From Paracoccus sp. (in: a-proteobacteria) (GTDB lineage: Bacteria; Pseudomonadota; Alphaproteobacteria; Rhodobacterales; Rhodobacteraceae), in contig NZ_JAUNTJ010000004.1 in NCBI RefSeq assembly GCF_030538755.1, positions 62,001-126,000 of the forward strand: a stretch of DNA of 64,000 nt, read 5' to 3'. Below, piece after piece: positions 48,666-57,429 of this stretch (the first letter of the stretch is position 1; every line of letters begins with the position of its first letter). The translations under genes were made by a program, and so were the position numbers. Below the pieces are notes generated by a model. It saw only the letters and a list, made by a program, of their open reading frames with translations, was not told where the DNA came from and searched no databases.

Positions 48666-49738
48666 TCCGGCTGGAACCCCGGCGCGAAGGCTCGCGCCTG
48701 TGGCAGTTCGGCGCGCCGGTCGCCGCCGTGCTGGCCACGATGCTGACCGGCGGGCTGCTGTTCGCGCTGATGGGCTTTGACCCGGTGGCGGCGATCCGCA
48801 CGATCTTCTGGGACCCGCTGTTCGGCGCGGCGGCCAGCTATTCCCGGCCGCAATTGCTGATAAAGGCCGCGCCGCTGATCCTGATCGCATCGGGGCTGGC
48901 GGTCGGCTTTCGCGCCGGGATCTGGAACATCGGGGCCGAGGGGCAGTATATCATCGGCGCGATCTGCGGCGCGGCGGTGGCGCTGGCCATGTATCCCGCG
49001 CCGGGCTGGTGGATTTTCCCGGCCATGGTCATCGCGGGTGCCGCCGGGGGCTGGGCCTGGGGCATGATTCCGGCCCTGCTGAAGAACTGGTTCGGCGCAT
49101 CCGAGATTCTGGTATCGCTGATGCTGGTCTATGTGGCGCAGCGGGTGGCCGCATGGATGGCCTTTGGCCCGATGAAAAACCCCGAAGGATTCGGCTTTCC
49201 CGGATCGCGCAACCTGCAACAATACCCCGCCGCCGCAAACCCGGAACTGATCGCGGGCACCGGCGCGCATTGGGGCGTGATCGCCGCCGCCATTGCCGTG
49301 CTGGCGACATGGCTGCTGATGGATCGCCACATCCGCGGGCTGCATATCCGCGCCGCCGGTCTGGCCCCGCGCGCGGCCCGCTTTGCCGGGGTCAGGCCGC
49401 AGGTGCTGGTGGCCTTTTGCCTTGGCCTGTCGGGCGCGCTGGCCGGGATGGCCGGGCTGTTCGAGGCCGCAGGCCCCGCCGGGCAGATCACCGACAAGAT
49501 CGGCGTCGGCTACGGTTTTACCGCGATCATCGTCGCCTTTCTGGGGCGGCTGCATCCGGTCGGCATCCTGCTGGCCGGGCTGCTGCTGGCGCTGACCTAT
49601 ATCGGCGGCGAGTTGGCGCAACTGATGCTGAACCTGCCCGCCGCCAGCGTGCAGGTGTTTCAGGGGATGCTGCTGTTCTTTCTGCTGGCCTTCGACCTGC
49701 TGACCCGGTTCCGCATCCGCTGGGGGAAGGCCGCATGA
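48662..49738 (+). CDS. BMP-type ABC transporter permease 1
   Basis: Inner-membrane permease of the BPD_transp_2 (CUT2-like) family, 358 aa with about nine or ten hydrophobic segments. LIASGLAVGFRAGIWNIGAEGQYIIGAICGA and LSGALAGMAGLFEAAGPAGQI are characteristic. The ATG overlaps the ATPase stop (ATGA) and the stop overlaps the next small gene (ATGA), supporting one transcription unit. A longer in-frame start at 48551 is rejected because it lies within the ATPase gene. Confidence 0.93.
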   Translation: MIRLEPRREGSRLWQFGAPVAAVLATMLTGGLLFALMGFDPVAAIRTIFWDPLFGAAASYSRPQLLIKAAPLILIASGLAVGFRAGIWNIGAEGQYIIGAICGAAVALAMYPAPGWWIFPAMVIAGAAGGWAWGMIPALLKNWFGASEILVSLMLVYVAQRVAAWMAFGPMKNPEGFGFPGSRNLQQYPAAANPELIAGTGAHWGVIAAAIAVLATWLLMDRHIRGLHIRAAGLAPRAARFAGVRPQVLVAFCLGLSGALAGMAGLFEAAGPAGQITDKIGVGYGFTAIIVAFLGRLHPVGILLAGLLLALTYIGGELAQLMLNLPAASVQVFQGMLLFFLLAFDLLTRFRIRWGKAA

Positions 49739-50091
49739 CCGATGCGCCCCTTCCCTCGCCGCTGAAGTTCATCGGGGCCGTGCTCTACGGGATGTTTCTC
49801 GGCTTTGCGCCGGGCATTTTTATCATGCTGGCGCTGCGGAGTTCAGTTCAGGACGCGCTGCTTATCATCGCCGGGGTCATCGTCTTTGCCCTGTTGTATC
49901 ATCTGCTGGGGTGGCTCTTGGTTCTTGGACCGTTTTACGCCCTGCGCTGGCTGTGGCACCAAGCGATCGGTCGCCAACCCGAGCCTGAACCCGAATCGCC
50001 CATACGGGCGCACTGGACGCTGATCGCCGGCTTTTGGTCCGGTGTTGCACTGACTTGCCTGATGATCGCATACGGCAATCTGGGTGGATAG
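49735..50091 (+). CDS. Small hypothetical membrane protein inside the BMP ABC operon
   Basis: A 118-aa protein with three hydrophobic segments: FIGAVLYGMFLGFAPGIFIM (about 12-32), ALLIIAGVIVFALLYHLLGW (about 41-60) continuing into LLVLGPFYALRWLW, and LIAGFWSGVALTCLMIAYG near the end. A Pro/Glu-rich cytoplasmic-like link (RQPEPEPESPIR) lies between. The ATG overlaps the permease 1 stop and its own stop is 9 bases before permease 2. I do not recognise a family. GC and codon use are slightly lower than neighbours. Confidence 0.8.
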   Translation: MTDAPLPSPLKFIGAVLYGMFLGFAPGIFIMLALRSSVQDALLIIAGVIVFALLYHLLGWLLVLGPFYALRWLWHQAIGRQPEPEPESPIRAHWTLIAGFWSGVALTCLMIAYGNLGG

Positions 50092-50100
50092 GATGACATC

Positions 50101-50988
50101 ATGATGAACCTTGCCACGCTTTTGCCGATGCTGCTGGCCGCCAGCACCCCGATCCTGTTCGCCGCCCTGGGCGAGCTGGTGGCCGAACGCGCGGGCGTTC
50201 TGAACCTCGGGGTCGAGGGGATGATGATTACCGGCGCGCTGGCCGGGTTCGCCGCCGCCTATGTCACCGGGAATCCGTTCATCGGCTTTGTCGCGGCGGC
50301 GGTTGCGGGGGCGGCCGTGTCGGTGCTGTTCGGGGTGGTGACGCAATATCTGCTGGCCAATCAGGTCGCATCCGGCCTTGCGCTGACGCTGTTCGGGCTG
50401 GGTTTGGCCGCCATGTTCGGGCGCAGCTATGAAGGGGTCAAGGCGCCCGCGATGGCCGCCGGCCCGCTGGGGCTGAACTGGATGATCTGGGTCGGGCTGG
50501 CGATGGTGCCGCTGATCTGGTGGTTCCTGTCGCGCAGCCGCGCCGGGCTGATCCTGCGCGCCGTCGGCGAAAACCACGAGGCGGCGCACGGGCTGGGCTA
50601 TCCGGTGCGGCGGGTGCGGATGGGCGCGATCATGTTCGGCGGCGCGATGGCCGGGATGGGCGGGGCGTTCATTTCCATCGCAACCGTGCTGCAATGGACC
50701 GAGGGCATGACGGCGGGCGCGGGCTGGATCGCGCTGGCCATCGTCGTCTTTGCGGGCTGGACGCCGCTGGGTGTGCTGGCCGGGGCGTGGCTGTTTGGCG
50801 GCGTCACCGTGCTGCAACTGCGGCTGCAAGCCGCCGGGGCCGCCGTGCCGGTGCAACTGTTGTCGATGGCCCCCTATCTTGCCACGATCATCGTGCTGGT
50901 GCTGATTTCAGCCCGGCAGAAATACAGCCGCCGCGCAGGTGGCGGCGCGCCCGCATCGCTGGGCCAGAATTTCCACGCGCTGCGATAG
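50101..50988 (+). CDS. BMP-type ABC transporter permease 2
   Basis: Inner-membrane permease, 295 aa, with motif GELVAERAGVLNLGVEGMMITGALAGFAAAY, strongly conserved in the second permease of these systems, and AVGENHEAAHGLGYPVRRVRM and FGGAMAGMGGAFISIATV. Eight or more membrane segments. Starts at either of two adjacent ATGs (50101 or 50104). Partner of permease 1. Confidence 0.93.
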   Translation: MMNLATLLPMLLAASTPILFAALGELVAERAGVLNLGVEGMMITGALAGFAAAYVTGNPFIGFVAAAVAGAAVSVLFGVVTQYLLANQVASGLALTLFGLGLAAMFGRSYEGVKAPAMAAGPLGLNWMIWVGLAMVPLIWWFLSRSRAGLILRAVGENHEAAHGLGYPVRRVRMGAIMFGGAMAGMGGAFISIATVLQWTEGMTAGAGWIALAIVVFAGWTPLGVLAGAWLFGGVTVLQLRLQAAGAAVPVQLLSMAPYLATIIVLVLISARQKYSRRAGGGAPASLGQNFHALR

Positions 50989-51013
50989 CGCGCCAACAGA
51001 GAGGGTAAACAAC

Positions 51014-52096
51014 ATGAAACGCAGAACCATGCTGAAATCCGGCACCATCGCCGCCGCCGTGCTGGCCATGGGCCTGCCCGCGCTGGCGCAGGACGAACCG
51101 CTGAAGGTCGGCTTTATCTATGTCGGCCCGGTGGGCGATGGCGGCTGGACCTATCAGCACGATCTGGCCCGGCAGGCGGTCGAGGCGGAATATGGCGACC
51201 GGGTGGAAACCAGCTTTATCGAATCCGTTCCCGAAGGGGCCGATGCCGAACGCGCGCTGACCCAGCTTGCGCTGGCCGGGAACAAGCTGATCTTTGCCAC
51301 CTCGTTCGGGTTCATGGACGCCACCATCAACGTCGCGCAGCGGTTCCCGGATGTGAAATTCGAACATGCCACCGGCTATAAGACGGCGGAAAACGTATCC
51401 ACCTATGACGCGCGCTTTTACGAAGGCCGGGCGGTGATCGGCACCATGGCGGGCCGGATGACCGAAACGAACAAGATCGGCTATATCGGTTCCTTCCCGA
51501 TCCCCGAGGTGATTCAGGGCATCAACTCGGCCTATATCCACGCCAAAAAGGTCAACCCGGATGTCGAAATGCGGGTGGTCTGGGTCTATAGCTGGTTCGA
51601 CCCCGCAAAAGAGGCCGACGCCGCCGCCGCCCTGATCGCCGAAGGCGTGGACGTGTTCATGCAGCACACCGATTCCACCGCGCCGCTGGCCAAGGCGCAG
51701 GAAGCCGGGGTTCTGGGCTTTGGGCAGGCATCCGACATGTCGAACTTTGCCCCCAACCCGCGTGTGGCATCCATCATCGACCACTGGGACCCCTACTATA
51801 TCCGGCGCGTCGGTCAGGTTCTGGACGGCACCTGGGAAAGCCAAAGCGTCTGGCTGGGCATCGGTGATGGCGAGGTCGTCATCGGCGAGATCACCGACGC
51901 CGTGCCCGCCGAGGTCAAGGCCGAGGCCGAGGCGCTGCGCGACCAGATCGCCGCGGGCGACTATCACCCCTTTACCGGCCCGCTGAAAAAGCAGGACGGC
52001 AGCGACTGGCTGGCCGAAGGGCAGGTTGCCTCGGATCAGGAACTGGCGGGGATGAATTTCTACGTCGAGGGCATCACCGCCGCGATGCCGAACTGA
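51014..52096 (+). CDS. BMP family ABC transporter substrate-binding protein
   Basis: A 360-aa periplasmic binding protein of the BMP/PnrA family. The leader MKRRTMLKSGTIAAAVLAMGLPALA has a twin-arginine-like RRTMLK followed by a hydrophobic run and ALA cleavage site. The mature part has LKVGFIYVGPVGDGGWTYQHDLAR, LIFATSFGFMDATINVAQRFPDVKF, TGYKTAENVSTYDARFYEGRAV and IGYIGSFPIPEVIQGINSA. Related proteins bind purine nucleosides or bases, so a nucleoside-type substrate is the first guess. A terminator follows. Confidence 0.93.
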   Translation: MKRRTMLKSGTIAAAVLAMGLPALAQDEPLKVGFIYVGPVGDGGWTYQHDLARQAVEAEYGDRVETSFIESVPEGADAERALTQLALAGNKLIFATSFGFMDATINVAQRFPDVKFEHATGYKTAENVSTYDARFYEGRAVIGTMAGRMTETNKIGYIGSFPIPEVIQGINSAYIHAKKVNPDVEMRVVWVYSWFDPAKEADAAAALIAEGVDVFMQHTDSTAPLAKAQEAGVLGFGQASDMSNFAPNPRVASIIDHWDPYYIRRVGQVLDGTWESQSVWLGIGDGEVVIGEITDAVPAEVKAEAEALRDQIAAGDYHPFTGPLKKQDGSDWLAEGQVASDQELAGMNFYVEGITAAMPN

Positions 52097-52131
52097 TCGC
52101 ATCCCGCGACACGGGGCCGCCGCGCCCCATC

Positions 52132-52157
52132 AGCCCGGCCCTGACGGCCGGGCTTTT
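52132..52157 (+). terminator. Rho-independent terminator of the BMP ABC operon
   Basis: AGCCCGGCC (52132-52140) and GGCCGGGCT (52146-52154) form a perfect 9-bp stem with loop CTGAC, followed by TTTT then CCC. It lies 35 bases after the binding-protein stop and 42 bases before the convergent ntrX stop. Confidence 0.85.
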
Positions 52158-52198
52158 CCCTGCGCAACCGGGCGGCTGGCGCGGGCGTGACGGCGCGG

Positions 52199-53590
52199 TT
52201 ATTTGCCGCTGATCTCGTCATCATCGCCGCGCACGCCGCCGACGACACCCAGCGATTTCAGCTTGCGATGCAGGGCGCTGCGCTCCATCCCGACGAATTG
52301 CGCGGTGCGGCTGATATTGCCGCCAAAGCGGTTGATCTGGGCCAGCAGGTATTCACGCTCGAACATCTCGCGTGCTTCGCGCAGGGCCATGGCGGTGATC
52401 TGCGGGCCAAGCGACAGGGTTTCGCTGTTATCGGGCGTGGCCCCCTGCGGTTCCAGTTCGGCGGGCTGGATCGGGCCGGTGCCGTCGCCCAGGATCAGCA
52501 CCCGCTCGATCACGTTGCGCAACTGCCGGATATTGCCGGGCCAGCGCATCGCTTGCAGCGCGGCCACGGTTTCATCGGGCAGTTCGCGGGCAGGCAGGCC
52601 CTGTTCTTCGTGAAAGCGGTCGATGAAATGGCTGGCCAGCGGGCCGATGTCGTCGCGCCGGTCGGACAGCGCAGGCACCACGACCGGCACCACGTTCAGC
52701 CGGTCGAACAGTTCCTGCCGGAACCGCCCGGCGGCGATTTCCGTGGACAGGTCGCGATGCGTGGACGAAATGACGCGCAGATCGACCCGCACCTTGTCAG
52801 CCCCGCCCGCCCGCTGAAACTGCTGTTCCGTCAGCACGCGCAGGATCTTGGGCTGGGTTCCCAGCGGCATATCGGCCACTTCGTCGAAATAGATCACGCC
52901 GCCATGGGCCTGTTCCAGCAGGCCCGGCTCGATCCCGCGTTCGGGGGTTTCGCGACCAAACAACACTTCTTCCATGCGGTCGGGCGCGATCGAGGCGCAG
53001 GGCACGGTGACAAAGGGCGCATCCGCGCGCGGGCTGTGCTGGTGGACATAGCGGGCGGCCAGTTCCTTGCCCGCGCCGGGTTCGCCGGTCAGCATCACCC
53101 GGCCATTTGATTTCGCCACCTTGTCCAGATTGTCGCGCAAGCGGCGGAAGGCGGCGGAATTGCCCAGCATTTCCGCCCCGCGCGGATCGCCCCTTTTCAG
53201 CGCGCTGTTTTCGCGGCGCAGACGGCTGGTTTCCATCGCGCGGTTGATGACGACCATCAACTGGTCGATGTTGAAGGGCTTTTCGATAAAGTCATAGGCG
53301 CCCTGCTTGATCGCCGCGACGGCGATTTCGATATTGCCATGGCCCGAAATGATGACCACCGGCACCTCGGGGTTGTTGCGCTTGACCTGTTTCAGGATGT
53401 CGATGCCGTCCATGCGGCTGTCTTTCAGCCAGATGTCCAGAATCATCAGCGCCGGTTCGGCGGCGTTCAGCGCGCTGATCGCCTCGTCTGAATTGGCGGC
53501 GGTGCGGGTCTGAAAGCCCTCGTCGCCCAGAATATCCGCGATCAGTTCGCGAATGTCGCGTTCGTCATCGACGATCAGGATGTCGCTCAT
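52199..53590 (-). CDS. ntrX: Nitrogen assimilation response regulator NtrX
   Basis: A 463-aa NtrC-family response regulator. The receiver has the phospho-Asp in ALMILDIWLKDSRMDG. The AAA+ domain has Walker A TGEPGAGKELAARYVH, Walker B GGVIYFDEVADMPLGTQPKILRVL and RQELFDRLNVVPVVVPALSDRR; a Fis-type HTH (GGNISRTAQFVGMERSALHRKL) ends it. Where a GAFTGA sigma-54 loop is expected (after VLFGRE) it reads TPERGIEPGLLEQAHGG, so the loop is absent. Overlaps ntrY by 4 bases (ATGA). Absence of GAFTGA suggests action with the housekeeping polymerase. Confidence 0.95.
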   Translation of the reverse strand: MSDILIVDDERDIRELIADILGDEGFQTRTAANSDEAISALNAAEPALMILDIWLKDSRMDGIDILKQVKRNNPEVPVVIISGHGNIEIAVAAIKQGAYDFIEKPFNIDQLMVVINRAMETSRLRRENSALKRGDPRGAEMLGNSAAFRRLRDNLDKVAKSNGRVMLTGEPGAGKELAARYVHQHSPRADAPFVTVPCASIAPDRMEEVLFGRETPERGIEPGLLEQAHGGVIYFDEVADMPLGTQPKILRVLTEQQFQRAGGADKVRVDLRVISSTHRDLSTEIAAGRFRQELFDRLNVVPVVVPALSDRRDDIGPLASHFIDRFHEEQGLPARELPDETVAALQAMRWPGNIRQLRNVIERVLILGDGTGPIQPAELEPQGATPDNSETLSLGPQITAMALREAREMFEREYLLAQINRFGGNISRTAQFVGMERSALHRKLKSLGVVGGVRGDDDEISGK

Positions 53591-55845
53591 GTCGTGCCTG
53601 TCTGTTCTTGTTTGTGGCGGCGCGCGGTTCCGCGCACCGGGTTGCGTTCCCGCGGAAGGCGGATTTCGGCCAAAGCGCCGGGCTGGCCTTCGGCATCGGA
53701 AAGGGTCAGGCTGCCGCCATGTTCCTCGACGATCTTTTTGCAGATCGGCAGGCCAAGGCCGGTGCCCTGCGATTTCATCGTCACATAGGGTTCGAACAGG
53801 CGGGTGCGGTCCTGAGGCAGACCGATGCCGTTATCCTGAATGCCGATGGTGACGGCATCGGGGGCGGCGTCCATATGCACGGTGATGCGCGGTTGCCAGC
53901 CCTCAGGCGCGTCGGCGGCGCGTTCCTCGACCGCTTCGCCGGCGTTTTTCAGCAGGTTGGTAAAGACCTGCGTCATCATCCCCGCATCGCAATCGACGAT
54001 CACCGGCGCATCGGGAATATCGGCCTGCACCGCGCCTTTCAGCGCATCCTGCTGCATCAGCACGGAATCGCGCAGCAGCCGGGCAAGGTCGGTTTCAGCG
54101 CGGTCGGGTTCGGGCATCCGGGCAAAGCGGCTGAACTCGTCCACGATACGGCGCAGGTCGCCGGTCTGGCGGATGATGACATCGACATATTGATCCAGCG
54201 CGGCGCGGTCGGCCTCGCCCGCCAGGGCACCGAATTTGCGGCGCAGGCGTTCGGCGGACAACTGGATCGGCGTCAGCGGGTTCTTGATCTCATGCGCGAC
54301 GCGGCGGGCGACATCGCCCCATGCCGCCATACGCTGCGCGCTGACCAGTTCGGTCACATCGTCAAAGGCCACCACATAGCCTTCGACCCCGCCGCCCGCA
54401 GCCCGGCGCACGGCCATGCGCACCAGCAGGCTTTCGACCCGGCCCTGCCGGTTCAGGCGCACCTCGTCCTGAACGGTTTCGGCCACGGATGACGACAGGC
54501 GTTCGAACAGCGGCGCAAATTCCGGCACCGCCACAGCCAGCAGCGCATCAATATCGCGCGCCGCATCCAGCCCCAGCAGCCGCGTGGCCGAGCGGTTCAG
54601 AAAGTCGATCTCGCCCGCCGCATCCAGCCCGATGACGCCCGAAGTGACCGATGACAGCACATTGTCGAACAGCCGCCGCTGTTCATCGCTGCTGCGATAG
54701 CTTTCGATCAGTTCCTCGCGCTGGGTTTTCAACTGCCGGGTCATGCGGTTGAAGGCCTCGCCAAGGGTCTGGATTTCATCCCCGGTGTCGGGTTCGGGGA
54801 TCTGGAAATCGAAATTGCCGCCGCCGACCTCTTCGCTGGCTTCGGCCAGCAGACCGATGGGCCGCGACAGGCGCGAGGCGAACCAAAAGCCCAGCCAGAT
54901 CGCCGCAGCCACCAGCAACAACGCAAAGCCGACATAAACCGCCGAAAATTCCGCTAACAGCCGCCCGCGCGTCTGTTCAAGCTGGCGGTATTCGCCCACG
55001 GTGGCGCGGGTATCATCCAGCAGGCCCAGCAGCCGCCCGTCAACGTCGCGGGTCACATAAAGATAGCGGTCGGCCAGCGGCGACAGCGACACCAGCGCGC
55101 GATATTCGTTGTTGGGCCAGTCCTCTGACAGCACCAGCCCGTTGGCCTGCGCATTGTCCAGTTCGGCGGGGTCAGGCTGTTCATACCAGAACAGATAGCT
55201 GCGTTCGCCGCGCGCCCGGATCGTGCCCGCGCCGTCGATGATATAGGCTTCACGCAGGCCGCGCTGGATCAACCCCTGCCCCTGCGCCAGCAATTCGCGC
55301 AGCACGCCGTCTTCGATCAGCGGGTTGGCGCGGCCCGCGCGGGTCAGCACGCTGGCCAGCGCCAGCGCGTCCTCGGTCAGATCGCGGCGGTGTTCGTCGT
55401 GATAGGCCTCGGCCGCGGCCTGCGAGGTGGTGACGACCTGTTGCACCCGGTCGGAAAACCACGCCTCCAGCCCGACGTTCACCAGAAACCCGGCCATGAT
55501 CGCCACCAGAACCGTGGGCACCAGCGTCAGGCCGGTAAAGATGGCGACCAGCCGCGTATGCAGCCGCGATCCGGTGGCAAGAGAGCGGCGGTCGCTGACC
55601 AGCCGCGCCAGACGCGCGGCGACGATGCCGATCAGCACGATCAGGTAAAGCAGGTCCAGCAGCAGCACGAAGCGCAGCACGCGCCCCTGCGCCCGCGCGC
55701 TGAACGGGCCAAGCACCAGAACCGTTGCCGCGACCAGCGCCACACCCACGGCGAACAGCAGGAACACCCCCGCGTTCACAAGGCGGCGGTGACGGCGCAA
55801 CCGCGCCAGCCTGTTCCGTGTCGTGCTTGCCAAACGGCCTGTCAT
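53587..55845 (-). CDS. ntrY: Nitrogen regulation sensor histidine kinase NtrY
   Basis: A 752-aa membrane sensor kinase. Three N-terminal membrane segments (about residues 24-45, 56-80, 95-125), a large periplasmic loop, and another segment (AVYVGFALLLVAAAIWLGFW) precede HAMP, PAS, HisKA with phospho-His in WGDVARRVAHEIKNPLTPIQLSAERL, and HATPase with GTGLGLPICKKIVEEHGG. It pairs with NtrX through overlapping genes. A 75-base gap to ntrC, with a 7-bp inverted repeat (CAGCGGC/GCCGCTG), suggests ntrYX may have its own transcription. Confidence 0.95.
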   Translation of the reverse strand: MTGRLASTTRNRLARLRRHRRLVNAGVFLLFAVGVALVAATVLVLGPFSARAQGRVLRFVLLLDLLYLIVLIGIVAARLARLVSDRRSLATGSRLHTRLVAIFTGLTLVPTVLVAIMAGFLVNVGLEAWFSDRVQQVVTTSQAAAEAYHDEHRRDLTEDALALASVLTRAGRANPLIEDGVLRELLAQGQGLIQRGLREAYIIDGAGTIRARGERSYLFWYEQPDPAELDNAQANGLVLSEDWPNNEYRALVSLSPLADRYLYVTRDVDGRLLGLLDDTRATVGEYRQLEQTRGRLLAEFSAVYVGFALLLVAAAIWLGFWFASRLSRPIGLLAEASEEVGGGNFDFQIPEPDTGDEIQTLGEAFNRMTRQLKTQREELIESYRSSDEQRRLFDNVLSSVTSGVIGLDAAGEIDFLNRSATRLLGLDAARDIDALLAVAVPEFAPLFERLSSSVAETVQDEVRLNRQGRVESLLVRMAVRRAAGGGVEGYVVAFDDVTELVSAQRMAAWGDVARRVAHEIKNPLTPIQLSAERLRRKFGALAGEADRAALDQYVDVIIRQTGDLRRIVDEFSRFARMPEPDRAETDLARLLRDSVLMQQDALKGAVQADIPDAPVIVDCDAGMMTQVFTNLLKNAGEAVEERAADAPEGWQPRITVHMDAAPDAVTIGIQDNGIGLPQDRTRLFEPYVTMKSQGTGLGLPICKKIVEEHGGSLTLSDAEGQPGALAEIRLPRERNPVRGTARRHKQEQTGTT

Positions 55846-55883
55846 CTGCCCCGCCCCGCCGTCTTGTGCGGCGTTACCTGTTG

Positions 55884-55905
55884 CAGCGGCGATACGGTGC
55901 CGCTG
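55884..55905. other. Inverted repeat between ntrC and ntrY
   Basis: CAGCGGC and GCCGCTG with an 8-base loop, 16 bases past the ntrC stop and 39 bases before the ntrY start. It could be a weak ntrC terminator or a regulatory structure before ntrY. No T-run follows. Confidence 0.4.
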
Positions 55906-55920
55906 TCACATGTGGCGGTT

Positions 55921-57417
55921 TTACATCAGTTTGCGGCGCCTTGTCACCTCGATATTCAGATCGGTCAGTTTCTTGCGCAACGTATTGCGGTTGATCCCCA
56001 AAAGATCGGCGCACCGCAGTTGATTTCCGCCGGTCGCATCCAGCGCCACCTGCAACAGCGGCTTTTCGATTTCGCGCAAAATGCGGTCATACAGCCCCGG
56101 AGGCGGCAGCGCATCGCCGTGCAGGTCGAAATAGCGTTGCAGATGCGCCTCGACCGAATCCGACAGCCTCGCCCCTGCGGGCGGGGGCGAGGCGGTGACG
56201 CTGGCCGCAGCCTGCCCGCCCTGCGCCAACCCCTCGCCGCCCAGACCGGCAGGCACGCCATAGGCGGTGGACTGGGCCAGCGCCTCGTGCACTTCGGCGG
56301 CGCTGATGGCGGCGGAGCTGGCGGTCAGCGCCAGACGGCGGGTCAGGTTTTCCAGCTCGCGCACGTTGCCGGGAAAGGGGTGCGCGCGCAGCAGGGCGGC
56401 GGCTTCGTCGGACAGGCTGCGCTCGGGCAGGCCCTGCGCGGCGGCGCGGGTCAGCAGGTGACGCGCCAGCGGCAGGATGTCATCGACGCGGGCGCGCAAG
56501 GGCGGCACGGCCACCGTCACCCCGGCCAGCCGGTAATACAGATCCGCGCGCAACCGGCCTGCGGCGACATCGGCCTGCGGATCAGGCCCGGTGGTGGACA
56601 CGATGCGCGGCGCACGATCCGCGCCCTGACCGGATTCCCAGCCCTCGATCATGCCGATCAGGCGGGCCTGCGCGGCGCTGTCGAACCCGACCGGGTTTTC
56701 GATGACCAGCGTGCCCCCGGCGGCCCGCCCGGCGGCGGCAGCGATGGCGGCATCCCCCGCATCCGCCGCCGTCAGCACGGCAAAGCCGCGATCCGCGCGT
56801 TCCGACAGATCATGGAACGAGCGCGCCACCATGGTCTTGCCGACGCCCGCCTCGCCCGCGATCATCACCGGCAGGTCGGCGTTCAGCACCCGCGCCACCA
56901 TCCGAAACAGCGCCTGCATGGCGGGCGCAGCCCCGATCAGCGGCAGCGGCGCGCCGGGGGCGGCACCTTCGCCCGTCATCACCGTCACCCCATCGGCGGG
57001 CAACAGCGCAGCGGCGGCAGCGGCATCGGGCGCAGGGTCGGGCCGGCGGCGCGGACGGCGCGACAGCGCCTGCCCCGCCTTGGCCATCAGCTCGGGCAGG
57101 TCGAACGGCTTGGGCAGGTAATCAAACGCCGCCGCCTCGGTCGCGCGGATGGCGGTGACGATGGTGTTCTGCGCCGAGATCACGATCACCGGCAGGTCGG
57201 GCCGCGCCTTGTGCATGGCGGGTATCCGGTCGATGCCATTGCCGTCGGGCATCATCACATCGGTGATGACCAGATCGCCGCGCCCTTCCTCGACCCATTT
57301 GGCAAGCTGCGTCAGCGATCCGGTGGCGTGAACGCGGCATCCCGCGCGCGTCAGCGCCTGCGTCAAGACGGTGCGGATGGTGCGGTCGTCGTCGGCAATC
57401 AGAACCGTTCCGTCCAT
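55921..57417 (-). CDS. ntrC: Nitrogen regulatory response regulator NtrC (GAFTGA-less)
   Basis: A 498-aa response regulator acting with NtrB. The receiver has ITDVMMPDGNGIDRIPAM with its Asp. The AAA+ domain has Walker A IAGEAGVGKT (Lys194) but no GAFTGA loop, and the Walker B place reads GGTLVIENPVG (Glu240-Asn241 where Asp-Glu is usual). Later motifs RADLYYRLAGVTVAVPPLR and PFPGNVRELENLTRRLAL are kept. The Fis-type HTH is GGNQLRCADLLGINRNTLRK. NtrC of Rhodobacter capsulatus also lacks the sigma-54 loop and works with sigma-70; this protein appears to be of that kind, with ATPase competence in doubt. Confidence 0.95.
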   Translation of the reverse strand: MDGTVLIADDDRTIRTVLTQALTRAGCRVHATGSLTQLAKWVEEGRGDLVITDVMMPDGNGIDRIPAMHKARPDLPVIVISAQNTIVTAIRATEAAAFDYLPKPFDLPELMAKAGQALSRRPRRRPDPAPDAAAAAALLPADGVTVMTGEGAAPGAPLPLIGAAPAMQALFRMVARVLNADLPVMIAGEAGVGKTMVARSFHDLSERADRGFAVLTAADAGDAAIAAAAGRAAGGTLVIENPVGFDSAAQARLIGMIEGWESGQGADRAPRIVSTTGPDPQADVAAGRLRADLYYRLAGVTVAVPPLRARVDDILPLARHLLTRAAAQGLPERSLSDEAAALLRAHPFPGNVRELENLTRRLALTASSAAISAAEVHEALAQSTAYGVPAGLGGEGLAQGGQAAASVTASPPPAGARLSDSVEAHLQRYFDLHGDALPPPGLYDRILREIEKPLLQVALDATGGNQLRCADLLGINRNTLRKKLTDLNIEVTRRRKLM

Positions 57418-57429
57418 GGCATATCCTTT

